Source of the DNA: Gimesia chilikensis
GTDB taxonomy: Bacteria; Planctomycetota; Planctomycetia; Planctomycetales; Planctomycetaceae
DNA length: 64,000 bases
Direction: 5' to 3'
NCBI RefSeq assembly: GCF_007744075.1
Contig: NZ_CP036266.1
Location: forward strand, 2,589,748-2,653,747
Shown: piece by piece, positions 37,856-47,857 of the stretch
Layout: each line of letters opens with the position of its first letter
How positions within the stretch are numbered: the first letter of the stretch is position 1
The notes under the pieces: model-generated
Told to the model about the DNA's origin: nothing
The model's input: the letters and a program-made list of their open reading frames with translations, nothing else
Databases searched by the model: none
Made by a program: the position numbers and the translations under genes

Positions 37856-38755
37856 ATGAATCCAGCAATACTGAGAATGAAGAGTGCTTCGCTCGTACAG
37901 GAAGGAAAAGGCCCAGCGTCCGTGAATCGATTCCCCCAAACCCGGCAGACGTTGATACAACGTATCGCGACCGATCGTCAAGCGCCGGAATGGAATACGT
38001 TTCTTGACGATTACTGGGGGCCTGTCGTTCGCTTTGCGATTCGCTCCGGGAACCTGAGAACCCAGGATGCCGAGGATATTACTGCTGAGACTTTCAAAAC
38101 ACTCTTCACGGCCGATCTGCTCTCACGCTGGCTGGAAGACCGGCGTTCCCGACTGAGTACCATGCTGTGTGTGGTGGTCAGGAACCTGATTTCCAATCGC
38201 GCGCGGCTTCAGTCGGGGCGTGAGAAAATCATGCACGAACTCAAGCCTGTGCTGATTGCTGAGATTACCAGGCGGCAACGGGATCCTGCGGAAGATCGTT
38301 TCTATGAAGCCTGGGCGGAGTCACTGTTGCAATCAACGTTACTGCAGTTGCAGCAGGATTCTCTCAAGCGAGGGCGGGTGAATGCATTCCGCGTATTTTA
38401 CGGTCGAGTTCGGGAAGGATTATCAAATCCGGAAATCGCGGACTGCCTGAACCTGAAAGTAACGGATGTCGAAAACCACTATAAACGGACGCGGGGGCAA
38501 TTTACCGACCGGTTGCGCAGCGGTATTGAAGAGCATGTTCGCAGGTATGGGTATGAGGATGACTTCGCTCAGGAAGTCGAGAGGGAGTGGCAGACTTTGG
38601 GGGAGTATCTGAAAATGCACGGCGATCTGGAGGCTGTATTCCGACAGCTTCCCACAGAGTCGGAAGAACTCCGTTGCCGCGAGCGCGAGTCGAAGGCTGT
38701 TCTCTTACAGCAGCTGACTTCATTCATCGATCGAAAGACAGAACAGCATGACTGA
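37856..38755 (+). CDS. Sigma-70-family (ECF-like) RNA polymerase sigma factor
   Basis: A 299-residue protein. Region 2 spans about 45-110 (WNTFLDDYWGPVVRFAIRSG, AEDITAETFKTLF, RLSTMLCVVVRNLISNRARL). Region 4 is near 190-225 (GLSNPEIADCLNLKVTDVENH then YKRTRGQFTDRL), a helix-turn-helix for the -35 element. A C-terminal extension of about 75 residues is acidic. It starts 26 bases after pspA and its stop overlaps the kinase ATG by eight bases (38748-38755), so the proteins are probably made in a coupled way and the kinase may regulate this sigma factor. An internal Met at residue 8 is an alternative start. Confidence 0.85.
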   Translation: MNPAILRMKSASLVQEGKGPASVNRFPQTRQTLIQRIATDRQAPEWNTFLDDYWGPVVRFAIRSGNLRTQDAEDITAETFKTLFTADLLSRWLEDRRSRLSTMLCVVVRNLISNRARLQSGREKIMHELKPVLIAEITRRQRDPAEDRFYEAWAESLLQSTLLQLQQDSLKRGRVNAFRVFYGRVREGLSNPEIADCLNLKVTDVENHYKRTRGQFTDRLRSGIEEHVRRYGYEDDFAQEVEREWQTLGEYLKMHGDLEAVFRQLPTESEELRCRERESKAVLLQQLTSFIDRKTEQHD

Positions 38756-41700
38756 CCACCGCGAACGGGACCACGATGAGCCTTACGAGGCAGCCGGACG
38801 AACGGCTTCCCGTCTGTCGGATTTGAGTGAGATCGTGGATGTTCTGCTGGCGGCAGCTACAATGATCCGCGACTGTCACCAGGCAGGCCGCTTGAGTGGA
38901 TCGATCGATGCATCCCGGATCGTACAGGTTGAAGGGATGAGTGAATGGCGGGTAACCCCCGCGAAAGAGGGGACGTCCGAGCGAGTGAGGTTCCCCGCTG
39001 ATGCCACCTGGTATGCTGTCGCAGAGCATGCGGAGTTACAGGTATTACCTCTCAATATCGAAGAGGCACAGCAGCGCGTGGACGAGGCGGGGGTAGAGTT
39101 CCCCGTCCGGCTGATTGACAGTTTTGCACTGGGAGAACTCGCCTGTCGAATCGCTGGGGATTGCAGAGTTGCGGATTATCTGCAAAGCCCCCGGGTTCTG
39201 CAACGGATTCCGTCTGAACTCCACCCGTTGATCGATCTCGCGCTGGGTTTCGATGACGATCAGCGCTGTGAGGAGATTGATGCTCTGCTGTATCTGCTGA
39301 GAAATATTCAAAAGGCTCTGCAAACGGATACGCAACGCCTGGCTGATGCGAGCGGCCCGGACAATGAGCCGATAACCACCGTGGCGGATTCACCTGAATT
39401 GCACGCTCGACTGCCATTTGACCAAATTGGTCATTTTCAAATTGTCAGGCGGCTCGGTAGTGGGGGAATGGGTGATGTCTACGAGGGTTACGATCAGTCT
39501 CTGAAACGCACCGTGGCCGTCAAGGTGCTGCCGCCGGAGCTGGGACGGCATGATTCGTTCGTGCAGCGATTCTATTCCGAAGCCGCCAGCGTGGCGAAAA
39601 TCATTCATCCCCATATCGTTCAGATCTTTTTCATAGGCGAGGATCTGGGGCAACATTATTTTGCGATGGAATACGTCGAGGGAGAATCTCTGGCAGAACA
39701 GCTGTCGTGCGGATGTCTGTCTGTCGCGGCGGCGTTGAATGTCATCGAACAGATTCTGCAGGGTCTGGAAGCCGCGCATCGGGCTGGACTGGTTCATCGA
39801 GACGTCAAGCCGGGAAACATTCTCCGCGAGCGGGAAACGGACCGTTACCTGCTGGTGGATTTTGGTCTCGTCAAATCACTGAATGATGACAGCGGGCCGA
39901 CGCTTTCCGGAACGGTCCTGGGGACAATGGATTACATTTCTCCCGAGCAGGGCAGTAGTCGGGGCGTGGATGCCCGTAGTGATCTTTATTCGCTGGGAGT
40001 CGTGCTTTATGAGTGTCTCAGCGGGAAGCTGCCTTTCACCGCAGACAGTCCCACTGGGATGATCTTTCAGCATGTGTATGAGAGGCCCGTGCCGCTGTCC
40101 GAAGTGGCGGGGCCGGTGCCTGCTGCTGTCACGGCGATTGTTTCAAAAATGATGGCTAAGGATCCGGCCCACCGCTATGCGGATGCGAGGGCCGTACTGG
40201 AGGACATCAGGGCCTTTCAGCAGGGAGAGCTGTTGCCTTCGCACGCCGATCAGATCGTCCAGAACGATGTCGATTATTTTTTCAGACCTGTGGCCAGAAC
40301 TTCGCCTGCTGCCGCAGCAACGGCAATTATTTCCGCGCCCGACTTCAGTGATTTTGACGATGAACTGGAAGTACTGAATCGTGGACCAACGCATCTTGGC
40401 GAACGGCTTGTGCAACATTTTTTCGACTGGTTTGAGGCGAAGTCTCCGCACTGGGCGGAGCAGTTGCAGAACACCCAGATGCAGATCGACCGGGCGATAT
40501 TGAAGCTGGAGCGGCATCGAGATCACCTGTCATCTCTGAATCGGGATGCTCAGCTACTGCTCAAGCAGTTGCAACGGGACATAAACACAAAGTCACAGAT
40601 TACTGCCGACACAGAAAGCGGAGAAGATTTCCTGCTGGAAGAACTGCGTAACGCCTGCGCGGAGCAGGAGGAACAGTCAGAAACGATACAACGGCAGTTG
40701 CATCAGGTGAATGCACGACTGGCACAGGTGCGAACGGAACGCGATGTATTACTGGCGCGGTTGAACAGCGCGGATACCCGCAGGGGCGGGAGTCGTCCTC
40801 TCCGCAGACGGAGGGTTGCGGTACTGCTGACGCTGGTGGCAGGTTGCCTGTTGCTGATCTATCTCGTGAGAAATGCTGATGTCAACACTCCCGTCTCCGG
40901 GAGATCGGAGCCTGCTGGCAAGCTTTCCCTGGCTTCGCAGACCGGCTCCCGGTTTCAGCGCTGGCCAGTCGGTTCCGGTCCTGAGATTGTCATTCCGTTG
41001 CAGGCCAGGGTGCGCGCGATGGATATTGCTGTTTCCCGGTACATCGATCAATCCGCTTACACGATAGTCGCTGCACTCGAGAACGATATTGTATTGAAAT
41101 ATTATTATCGGAAGGGACTGCAGAATGTCACACAGAGCAGGTTCGAAGGAACGCCGGCCGGGATCACGGTGGTGACACTTTCCCCGCAGGCAACACTGAC
41201 CGCTGTTGCTGCCGGCGATCACTCGATACGCGTGTTTGAAACGAACAAAAGTGGAAAGGAAGAATACCGCCGACTGGAAGGACACGTGCAGCCGGTCCTG
41301 GATATGGCGTTTTCGGGGGACGAATCGACGCTGGTTTCGCTGGGGGATGATCGAACTGTCCGTTTCTGGGACATCCGCTCCGGTACGGAGATCCGGCGTT
41401 TCGAAGTCGGTCGTAACAGTGCGCAGACGCTGGCTGCAAATGGAAATCTGAGTCGACTGCTGATTGGAAATCAGTTATCCATCGGTGACCCACTGGTACT
41501 GTGGAACTCGTTGGAGTCGCGACCGGAAAAGGTGTTTCCTACCGAAGCAACACCTGCCACGCTGGCGCTTTCGACAGATGCACGAATCGCGCTCGCCTTT
41601 GCGGCGGGGCGCATTGATGTATGGAATGCACTCACTGCGGAAAAACTGCGTACTTTTGCTCCCGGGAGTCAGGCAGCCGCTTTTGCACCCGAAGTTAACC

Positions 41701-42806
41701 GTGCGGCAACGCTGACCAACCGGAGTCTGAAACTCTGGGAGACCTCGACAGGGAATCTGGTAGAGACACAGGAATTACAGATCACGTCCAGCAGGCGAGC
41801 AAAACTGCTGCTGGCAGAAAATGGGACCTTGGGCGTGGTGGCGACTGATAATAAGACGCTGCATTTTTGCCTGCTGCCCGAGGTCCCTCTTCCTGATGAT
41901 TTAGTGTATCAGTTTCACGCCAGGACACCGATTCATGCGCTGGATCTTGCACCCGATGGAATCTGGCTGGCAGGTGGCGGAGATGGAATGATTTATGTGT
42001 GGAACATGAATCATCCGCCGGCGAGTTTTGAACTGGACACACCTAATCAGATCTCAAGTCTGGCATTTTCTCCGAATGGAGAGTACCTCGCATACGGAAC
42101 GGGACAGGAAGGTGCCAGAACCAGTTATGTGGGGGTACGAAAAATGGATTACACCAATCGGATACAGCGATTCCTCAAAAAAACAACCGACTTGAAGAAA
42201 CTGGAAGGCTTCGAAGGTCCGGTTTCATCCGTCGCCTGGGATCCGAACGGTAAACTGATTCTCGCAGGCAGTCTGAGCGGGCAGATCAAGAGCTGGGTTC
42301 CGGAACTGAACCAGGTCAAATCGTCGCTCCAGCTCAAAGTGCCCGTACTGCAATTAAGTCAGTTCAAGGATCGCGCCGGTTGGCTGATGCTCACGGGGGA
42401 TCACGGGCTGGAACTCTGGAATTACGATCAGACATCGCCGAAAGATGTTCTGCAGACAGCTTATGAGGGGATCGCCTGTGCTGTCTCTGAGAAAGAACAG
42501 TTATTCGCCATTGCCGATCGGAGAGGGGTGATTCATCTGATCTCTGAGGAAGATCAGGGGCAACAGGGAGTTCTGCAAACCGATTCTGACCTGGTGACGG
42601 ATCTTTGCTTTGTTCCCGCTTCACACCTGTTGGCGGCCGCATACCGGAGTGGTGCGGTTCGGTTATGGGATACCCGTGAGCTCAATGTGGTTAAAGAATA
42701 TCGTTATGGTGTTTCACCTGCGACGTCGCTGTTAGCGAGTCGTGATACCAGGCATCTGATTGCCGCGATGCAGGATGGAAACGTCAATATCTGGAAGCTT
42801 CCCTGA
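38748..42806 (+). CDS. Pseudokinase-kinase-TM-WD40 protein
   Basis: A 1352-residue protein. Residues about 25-190 resemble a kinase C-lobe without catalytic residues (CHQAGRLSGSIDASRIVQ aligns with AHRAGLVHRDVKPGNILR; FALGELACRIAG with the SLGVVLYECLSG helix). A full Hanks kinase follows: GSGGMGDVYEG (237-247), VAVKV with Lys259, HRDVKPGN (350-357), DFGLVK (371-376), ISPEQ. A coiled-coil linker (about 570-680) leads to one membrane helix (LLTLVAGCLLLIYLV, about 690-706), then WD40 repeats from about 740 to the end (FSGDESTLVSLGDDRTVRFW; LAPDGIWLAGGGDGMIYVWN). The kinase would be cytoplasmic and the propeller outside. The ATG lies in the sigma gene's end. Confidence 0.92.
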   Translation: MTDHRERDHDEPYEAAGRTASRLSDLSEIVDVLLAAATMIRDCHQAGRLSGSIDASRIVQVEGMSEWRVTPAKEGTSERVRFPADATWYAVAEHAELQVLPLNIEEAQQRVDEAGVEFPVRLIDSFALGELACRIAGDCRVADYLQSPRVLQRIPSELHPLIDLALGFDDDQRCEEIDALLYLLRNIQKALQTDTQRLADASGPDNEPITTVADSPELHARLPFDQIGHFQIVRRLGSGGMGDVYEGYDQSLKRTVAVKVLPPELGRHDSFVQRFYSEAASVAKIIHPHIVQIFFIGEDLGQHYFAMEYVEGESLAEQLSCGCLSVAAALNVIEQILQGLEAAHRAGLVHRDVKPGNILRERETDRYLLVDFGLVKSLNDDSGPTLSGTVLGTMDYISPEQGSSRGVDARSDLYSLGVVLYECLSGKLPFTADSPTGMIFQHVYERPVPLSEVAGPVPAAVTAIVSKMMAKDPAHRYADARAVLEDIRAFQQGELLPSHADQIVQNDVDYFFRPVARTSPAAAATAIISAPDFSDFDDELEVLNRGPTHLGERLVQHFFDWFEAKSPHWAEQLQNTQMQIDRAILKLERHRDHLSSLNRDAQLLLKQLQRDINTKSQITADTESGEDFLLEELRNACAEQEEQSETIQRQLHQVNARLAQVRTERDVLLARLNSADTRRGGSRPLRRRRVAVLLTLVAGCLLLIYLVRNADVNTPVSGRSEPAGKLSLASQTGSRFQRWPVGSGPEIVIPLQARVRAMDIAVSRYIDQSAYTIVAALENDIVLKYYYRKGLQNVTQSRFEGTPAGITVVTLSPQATLTAVAAGDHSIRVFETNKSGKEEYRRLEGHVQPVLDMAFSGDESTLVSLGDDRTVRFWDIRSGTEIRRFEVGRNSAQTLAANGNLSRLLIGNQLSIGDPLVLWNSLESRPEKVFPTEATPATLALSTDARIALAFAAGRIDVWNALTAEKLRTFAPGSQAAAFAPEVNRAATLTNRSLKLWETSTGNLVETQELQITSSRRAKLLLAENGTLGVVATDNKTLHFCLLPEVPLPDDLVYQFHARTPIHALDLAPDGIWLAGGGDGMIYVWNMNHPPASFELDTPNQISSLAFSPNGEYLAYGTGQEGARTSYVGVRKMDYTNRIQRFLKKTTDLKKLEGFEGPVSSVAWDPNGKLILAGSLSGQIKSWVPELNQVKSSLQLKVPVLQLSQFKDRAGWLMLTGDHGLELWNYDQTSPKDVLQTAYEGIACAVSEKEQLFAIADRRGVIHLISEEDQGQQGVLQTDSDLVTDLCFVPASHLLAAAYRSGAVRLWDTRELNVVKEYRYGVSPATSLLASRDTRHLIAAMQDGNVNIWKLP

Positions 42807-42814
42807 ACCTGGGA

Positions 42815-45800
42815 GTGATGATGATGAAACAAAATACTGGCAGACAGAAAACGCGCAAATGGTGGATCATCGGCAGCGGACTTCTGCTGTTACTGGCCGT
42901 GGGAGTCATTCGTGAGTATGGCCTGTTCTCTACAACAGCGGAGTATTTCACTGACGCCTCCTTTGAGAGCAAGCTGGACAGACTGAAATCTCAGCCGATA
43001 ACGCCCGTAGAAATTGACGAAGATGCGGAGCGCGTGCGGCAGTTGATGGAGGAGCGAACCGATTATCGCGGTCGACTTCTCTTTCCACCCACCACGGTTG
43101 CCGAAATGAAATACGACCCGGAACTGGTTGCGGGGATTCCCTGGGAGAAGAACTACGAGCCCGTGCCGCTGAACGAGGTCGAAGTCACCTATACCGAGAA
43201 CCAGTTTCAGCAGGAGCGGGCGGACTGGTATCAGAACCTGTTTTTAACAGAGTATGAGGAGCACGGGGAAAAGGATCCGCGGTGGGATGAGCCGGCGCGG
43301 GAATTTCTGAAAGAGGCTGCCCGTTGGGTCTCGATTGCGCGGTTTCGAAAGCACCGCTCACCGAAGTTTTATCCAGACCAGTCTGATGCGCAACTGGCAG
43401 AGCAGGGGACTGCGGTCGTTGAGCTGGGGTGTCGGGATCCTCTGGTTATCAGCCTGGTCATTGAAGCACTTGCCAGTCAGAAGATGTATGGGGTTATGAC
43501 CGCGCTGACTCAACAGCTGAATAAACTGTATACCCCAGACCGTTACTCGGAAATCGTGAGTTTTCAGATTCTGAAGTCTCTGGTGCTTGTGGGGAAGGGG
43601 ACCGATAAACGGGAGGCTATGTCGCGCCACTTTCTCAAAGCCATCAAGGAGAAGCAGCTATCTGGTCTCGAAAGACGGATTTATCTGGAAGAGATGGGAA
43701 TCATCACGGCTCCTGCGCATCAACCGATTCTGGGGCCATTCATGCTCGCACTGGAAAGCCAGGAGAACGCTGACCCCTGGCTCAAAAGCATGATTCTGGG
43801 ATCTTTTTACAATCAACTGGGCACGAACGGGAGTACGCTCAGGGAGTACTGGCCCCCCTATACCAAATTCATTCAGACCGACTGGGCAAAAGTGAAATCC
43901 GTGTTCATGGGGCATCTGCGTAAATCGTACCGGTTATATCTGCAGGCGTATCAGTTGGCTCCCGAACTTCCAGAGGCGCCGTTGAAACTGTATCCCATGT
44001 CGTATCGGCAGAATCCACAGATGTTGTACGCGGACATTCTGCTTGATGATGAGGGCGAATTTGATCGGCTCTCACCGGCGAGTCCGAGATACTGGTTTGA
44101 TCGTGCCGTGGCAGCCCAGTTCGATTATCGACCCATGTATCGGCTGTACCGCGGTTCTCTGATTCCTTCCCCCGCAATCTACGAGAACTGGAAGCGTTAT
44201 CAGCCAGTGCTCCAGTTTGGAATGGAATGTCTCAATTCCGAACGCTTTGATACGCAGGTGCCTTTCGGTTTTCAGGATGCGTTGCAGGCCATGATTGCCG
44301 GTCATGAATTTATGCGGGGGCCTGGTGGAGCCCGCAGTCGTGAAGTCTATGGCTCTGATGATGTACTGCCCCAGATGCAGAGAATGGTCAAAGGATATGC
44401 ATCCCACTTGAGTGTGGAGCAGAAGGACCACTACGAAACATTGCTGGCTGGAATGAACTGGATTCAGGGGCACGAGGAGATCGCCCAAAAGCAGTTTGCA
44501 GCTTTGGGAGAACGTATGAAGCTGGAGGCGCTGCAGGAAGTCTCCCTGAATGTAATGGAACTGAAACGCAGTCAATACCCCAAACAGGACAACGATCTGC
44601 TGACTGTGGATATGGAAAAGCTCCGCGGGATTGGTTATCTCAGCGATCGATCACAGTTGATGATTTCGCAGGACGGCGGTCGGGTTCAGACATGGGATCT
44701 GAAAACTCGTCAGATGTTGAAGGAATATACTCTGTTTCCCGATGTAGCCCCGGAGACAACACTCGCGAAGAGTATTTCAGATAATGTGAAATTCATCAGT
44801 TGCTATCAGCAGCCTGAAATCAAAATCTTTGAAACCGTATCATTTACCGAAGTTGCCAGTCTGAAGCTGCCCGCTGACAAGCCCGTGAAAGCACATCGTG
44901 TTTCGAATACCGGCAAGTACATCGCAGTGGCACTGGCAGATCAGGTGGAACTCTGGGAAGTCGCTACGCAGAGCAGGATTGCTGAAATCAACATTCGAGC
45001 TAAAGAAACGATGGTTGATAAATACGACTGGCGGGATTTTCTACAGCTTGTCAGGGAAGTTCATTTTACCGCGGATGATAGTAAGCTGGCCTTTGTGCGA
45101 GGTGGCATCTATAAGAAATTCAATCCGGGGTTCTGGTCGCCCGGAGCACTGCCGCATGTGGTGGATGTTCTGTATGTCTGGGATTTGCAACAGAAAAAGC
45201 TGATTTATACGGGGCAGCCATTCCTGCCTAACATCAATTCGATCGGATTTACCGAAAACGGATTGGAACTGCTGGTCTCCGGAACGAAATGGAGTCTGGC
45301 TAACCGGAGTCCGGATTCCTATCCGGAAACGGTCGAAACCCACACGATCGGGTTGCTGAATCTCAAGGAAGGAAAGATCGTCCGAGAATACGCCGGTCGT
45401 AATAAGCCTCTCTGGGTTCCGAAAGCGTTCGGCAAGGATCGTGCGCAGCTGATTGCGATGGCAGGCAATGAACTGCTGGTCTGGGACTGGAAAAGTGGCC
45501 GGGAGCTGACCAGTCTCCAGCAGCATTCTCATGATGTGCGGTATCTTTTGACCTCAAAGGAACAGGATCGGATGGTGACAGTCGACAAGGAGGGAGTCGT
45601 CAAGCTCTTTGACGGTCAACTGGTTCCCCAGGTACGACAGGTGTTGACCGGCCCGGACCTGTATCCCCATCAGCAACCTCACACGATTCAGTTGCATGCG
45701 AAAACCGGACGGATGGGGGTCTGCAACGGACGCACCGGGGCGCTGATCTGGGATTTTTCCGATCCGAAAACGGTTACAGGAAGGCTGTATCGTTCGCCGG

Positions 45801-46696
45801 GGCCGATCGGGACCAGGGCCCTTGGTTTCAGTTCCGACCTGAAGTATCTGGCGACCACCGCGACCACCATGCCCGGGGAGCTCATGCAGGAGCTGGCTGA
45901 ACCGACGCCCGTATCCATCTGGGACACGGCATCAGGCGAAGTCGTCCGGATTCTGGAAGGAGAGACCGATTTCGTCGAGTCGGGCGTTTTTGATCCGTCG
46001 GGGCGATATTTTGTGAGTGGCTTGAAGAATGGAAACTTCCTGATCTGGGATCTGGAAACAGAATCCAGTCAGCCGGTTCAGGTTCTCAAAGAGCATGTTG
46101 CCAGTGTTACCAAACTGAAATTCTCTCCAGACGGCAAGACCCTGCTTTCCGGTGGGTGCGGTGGGGAGTCGTTTGGCAAGAAAGTGAAGCCCGCAGTTAA
46201 GGTCTGGACGCAAGCGGAACCTGCAGGCGAGTTTCAAGTGCAGCAGACAATGGAGCTGGATCGTCACGTGCCTCCCACTTTTGGGATTCAGGACCTCGAT
46301 TTATCTTCGGATGGAAAGTGGATCCTGGCTTCCTGTAATCATCGTGCTTCGCTGTTTTCAAGGGAGGGGGAGTTGCGTTGTACGGTAGAAGGGGGGGCAT
46401 TACAGTTTTTACCGGAGGGGAACCAGTTCCTGACTGGAGAGGGAGGGGCTAAGAAAGCGATTCACCTGTGGGATCTTGACGGCGCAAAGGTGCGGACCTA
46501 TGCATACCATCCGCAGACCTTTATTACGGCGCTGGCACTCTCTCCGAAAGAGGATGTGATATTGTCGTCCTCATATGGTGATGGCATCAAAGGATGGTTT
46601 GTCGAGTCGGGGGAGCAGGTTTTGTTTCTGTCCGATATTTTATCCAGCAGTAATCCCCAGAACGAAAAATCTGCATCGGAGCCACAAAAAGAGTAA
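42815..46696 (+). CDS. Single-pass membrane WD40 protein, partner of the kinase
   Basis: A 1293-residue protein beginning eight bases after the kinase stop. Residues 16-33 (WWIIGSGLLLLLAVGVIR) form one membrane helix. The next about 570 residues are mostly helical without a known family. From about 600 the C-terminal half is a WD40-type propeller (MISQDGGRVQTWDLKTRQML; FDPSGRYFVSGLKNGNFLIW; LSPKEDVILSSSYGDGIKGW). Like its neighbour it presents repeats outside the membrane. The tight operon suggests sensing or scaffolding together with the kinase and sigma factor. It starts with four Met codons; which is used is unclear. A terminator follows. Confidence 0.85.
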   Translation: MMMMKQNTGRQKTRKWWIIGSGLLLLLAVGVIREYGLFSTTAEYFTDASFESKLDRLKSQPITPVEIDEDAERVRQLMEERTDYRGRLLFPPTTVAEMKYDPELVAGIPWEKNYEPVPLNEVEVTYTENQFQQERADWYQNLFLTEYEEHGEKDPRWDEPAREFLKEAARWVSIARFRKHRSPKFYPDQSDAQLAEQGTAVVELGCRDPLVISLVIEALASQKMYGVMTALTQQLNKLYTPDRYSEIVSFQILKSLVLVGKGTDKREAMSRHFLKAIKEKQLSGLERRIYLEEMGIITAPAHQPILGPFMLALESQENADPWLKSMILGSFYNQLGTNGSTLREYWPPYTKFIQTDWAKVKSVFMGHLRKSYRLYLQAYQLAPELPEAPLKLYPMSYRQNPQMLYADILLDDEGEFDRLSPASPRYWFDRAVAAQFDYRPMYRLYRGSLIPSPAIYENWKRYQPVLQFGMECLNSERFDTQVPFGFQDALQAMIAGHEFMRGPGGARSREVYGSDDVLPQMQRMVKGYASHLSVEQKDHYETLLAGMNWIQGHEEIAQKQFAALGERMKLEALQEVSLNVMELKRSQYPKQDNDLLTVDMEKLRGIGYLSDRSQLMISQDGGRVQTWDLKTRQMLKEYTLFPDVAPETTLAKSISDNVKFISCYQQPEIKIFETVSFTEVASLKLPADKPVKAHRVSNTGKYIAVALADQVELWEVATQSRIAEINIRAKETMVDKYDWRDFLQLVREVHFTADDSKLAFVRGGIYKKFNPGFWSPGALPHVVDVLYVWDLQQKKLIYTGQPFLPNINSIGFTENGLELLVSGTKWSLANRSPDSYPETVETHTIGLLNLKEGKIVREYAGRNKPLWVPKAFGKDRAQLIAMAGNELLVWDWKSGRELTSLQQHSHDVRYLLTSKEQDRMVTVDKEGVVKLFDGQLVPQVRQVLTGPDLYPHQQPHTIQLHAKTGRMGVCNGRTGALIWDFSDPKTVTGRLYRSPGPIGTRALGFSSDLKYLATTATTMPGELMQELAEPTPVSIWDTASGEVVRILEGETDFVESGVFDPSGRYFVSGLKNGNFLIWDLETESSQPVQVLKEHVASVTKLKFSPDGKTLLSGGCGGESFGKKVKPAVKVWTQAEPAGEFQVQQTMELDRHVPPTFGIQDLDLSSDGKWILASCNHRASLFSREGELRCTVEGGALQFLPEGNQFLTGEGGAKKAIHLWDLDGAKVRTYAYHPQTFITALALSPKEDVILSSSYGDGIKGWFVESGEQVLFLSDILSSSNPQNEKSASEPQKE

Positions 46697-46760
46697 AGGA
46701 TCTTTCTGCGAAACCACACCTCGCATGGCGGGGTCTCACCGCCAATAATCACACCACAAT

Positions 46761-46801
46761 GGCGTGCCACCTCTGGTTTAATTGAGCTGGCACGCCTTTT
46801 T
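46761..46801 (+). terminator. Intrinsic terminator of the sigma-kinase-WD40 operon
   Basis: Perfect stem GGCGTGCCA (46761-46769) / TGGCACGCC (46788-46796) followed by TTTTT, 65 bases after the TAA. It marks the right border of the operon and the start of the accessory island. Confidence 0.9.
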
Positions 46802-46928
46802 CTGCAAAAAACAGCATTTCTGTCTGTTACGAGATTCCCTACAAATTTGCGCGAGTTCTCGACACTCTCATGCCGCGATATCACGAAGATCTCTTCCCTC
46901 GGGCACCTTGAATTATCAGAATCTGGGC

Positions 46929-47568
46929 ATGTCCAACAGCAAACGCAGTCAACACACCTACGATCATCGTTTGAAAGAACTTGCTGGATCCACCGGCAAT
47001 ATTGATGTCGCAATTCAACGTGGTGTCCCTCGATCTACGGCCCGAGGCTGGCTGACGAAAACCATGTCCGACGTGATCACCGTCGACATCGTAGATATGA
47101 GTCTGGGAGAACTGCAGTGTGAAGTGATCTCGCTGCATCGTCGCAACACGTTCGATTGATCGCTTTGCTGTGTCTGATCACCACTTTCATGAAAGTGACT
47201 CACTTCGCACTGTCACAAATTCGGCTTCCGCAAGAAGTCCAAAAGCACCGAGTGCTGCAGGCCATCGAATATTTGCGAGCGCATTTCCCGCTGAAAACAG
47301 TGCTGCGTGTGATTGGTCTGTCACACGGCCGTTACCGAGAATGGAAGCGGGTTGAATGTGGTCTGGATGACCTCCGTCGTGTCCTCGATCGTCTCTACAT
47401 CAGCTCACTGCCGCAGAAATGAGAACGATTCAGGAAATGGTCACATCCGAAAAATACCGTCATGTATCCACCGGGACGCTGGCACGCCTGGCGGAGCGAA
47501 TGGGCAAGGTCTTCGCTTCTCCGTCGACGTGGTACCGTCTGGTCCGAATCCACAAATGGCGAACGACT
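46929..47568 (+). pseudogene. rve-type transposase, N-terminal part, frameshifted
   Basis: Three consecutive frames together give the N-terminal half of a DDE/rve integrase-transposase known from planctomycetes and myxobacteria: MSNSKRSQHTYDHRLKELAG, GVPRSTARGWLTKT (helix-turn-helix), then after a frameshift near 47155 VIGLSHGRYREWKR, and after another near 47418 MRTIQEMVTSEKYRHVSTGT and GKVFASPSTWYRLVRIHKW. Homology ends at about 47568, just before the catalytic domain, where Hint-toxin sequence begins. A matching catalytic-domain piece lies at 50646-50881. The gene is dead. Confidence 0.8.
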
Positions 47569-47593
47569 GCATTCGGCACTCAGTTAGACGACA

Positions 47594-47857
47594 GTCCGCA
47601 TCACCTCGATCGAAATCCGTGCCGGACCTGAGCCTGTCTCTAACCTGGAAGTCGCCGACGAACAAGTCTACAGCGTTACCGATTCCGGCCTGCTGGTGCA
47701 TAATTCGGGGTCATGTGATGAATCAGTTGAACTCTTCTCGTATACTGATAAATTGGAGATTAAATAAAGTGATTTTACAATTTCTACCGGTCTTGTTTAC
47801 CTCACAAAGTATAGGCCCGTTGAGTGGCTGAAAGAAAAGGTTTTAAAGCATCTCTGA
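47594..47857 (+). pseudogene. Decayed Hint-toxin cassette (Hint tail plus toxin start)
   Basis: From 47594 the frame reads RITSIEIRAGPEPVSNLEV, ADEQVYSVTDSGLLVHN, matching the end of the Hint domain of the intact gene at 48594 (VTSIEIRAGPETVYGLEVAG...LLVHN). After the Hint end a different C-terminal domain begins, SGSCDESVELFSYTDKLEIK, interrupted by an in-frame TAA at 47765, then continues in the same frame as SDFTISTGLVYLTKYRPVEW to a TGA at 47855. The piece starts abruptly at the edge of the transposase fragment. It is a second toxin tip with a conserved Hint junction, now without start or N-terminus. Confidence 0.75.

Noticed and set aside
46782-46928. Earlier start for the transposase fragment at 46782
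   Set aside because: The ATG lies inside the terminator hairpin and the 49 extra residues do not resemble the family; MSNSKRSQ at 46929 is the family start.
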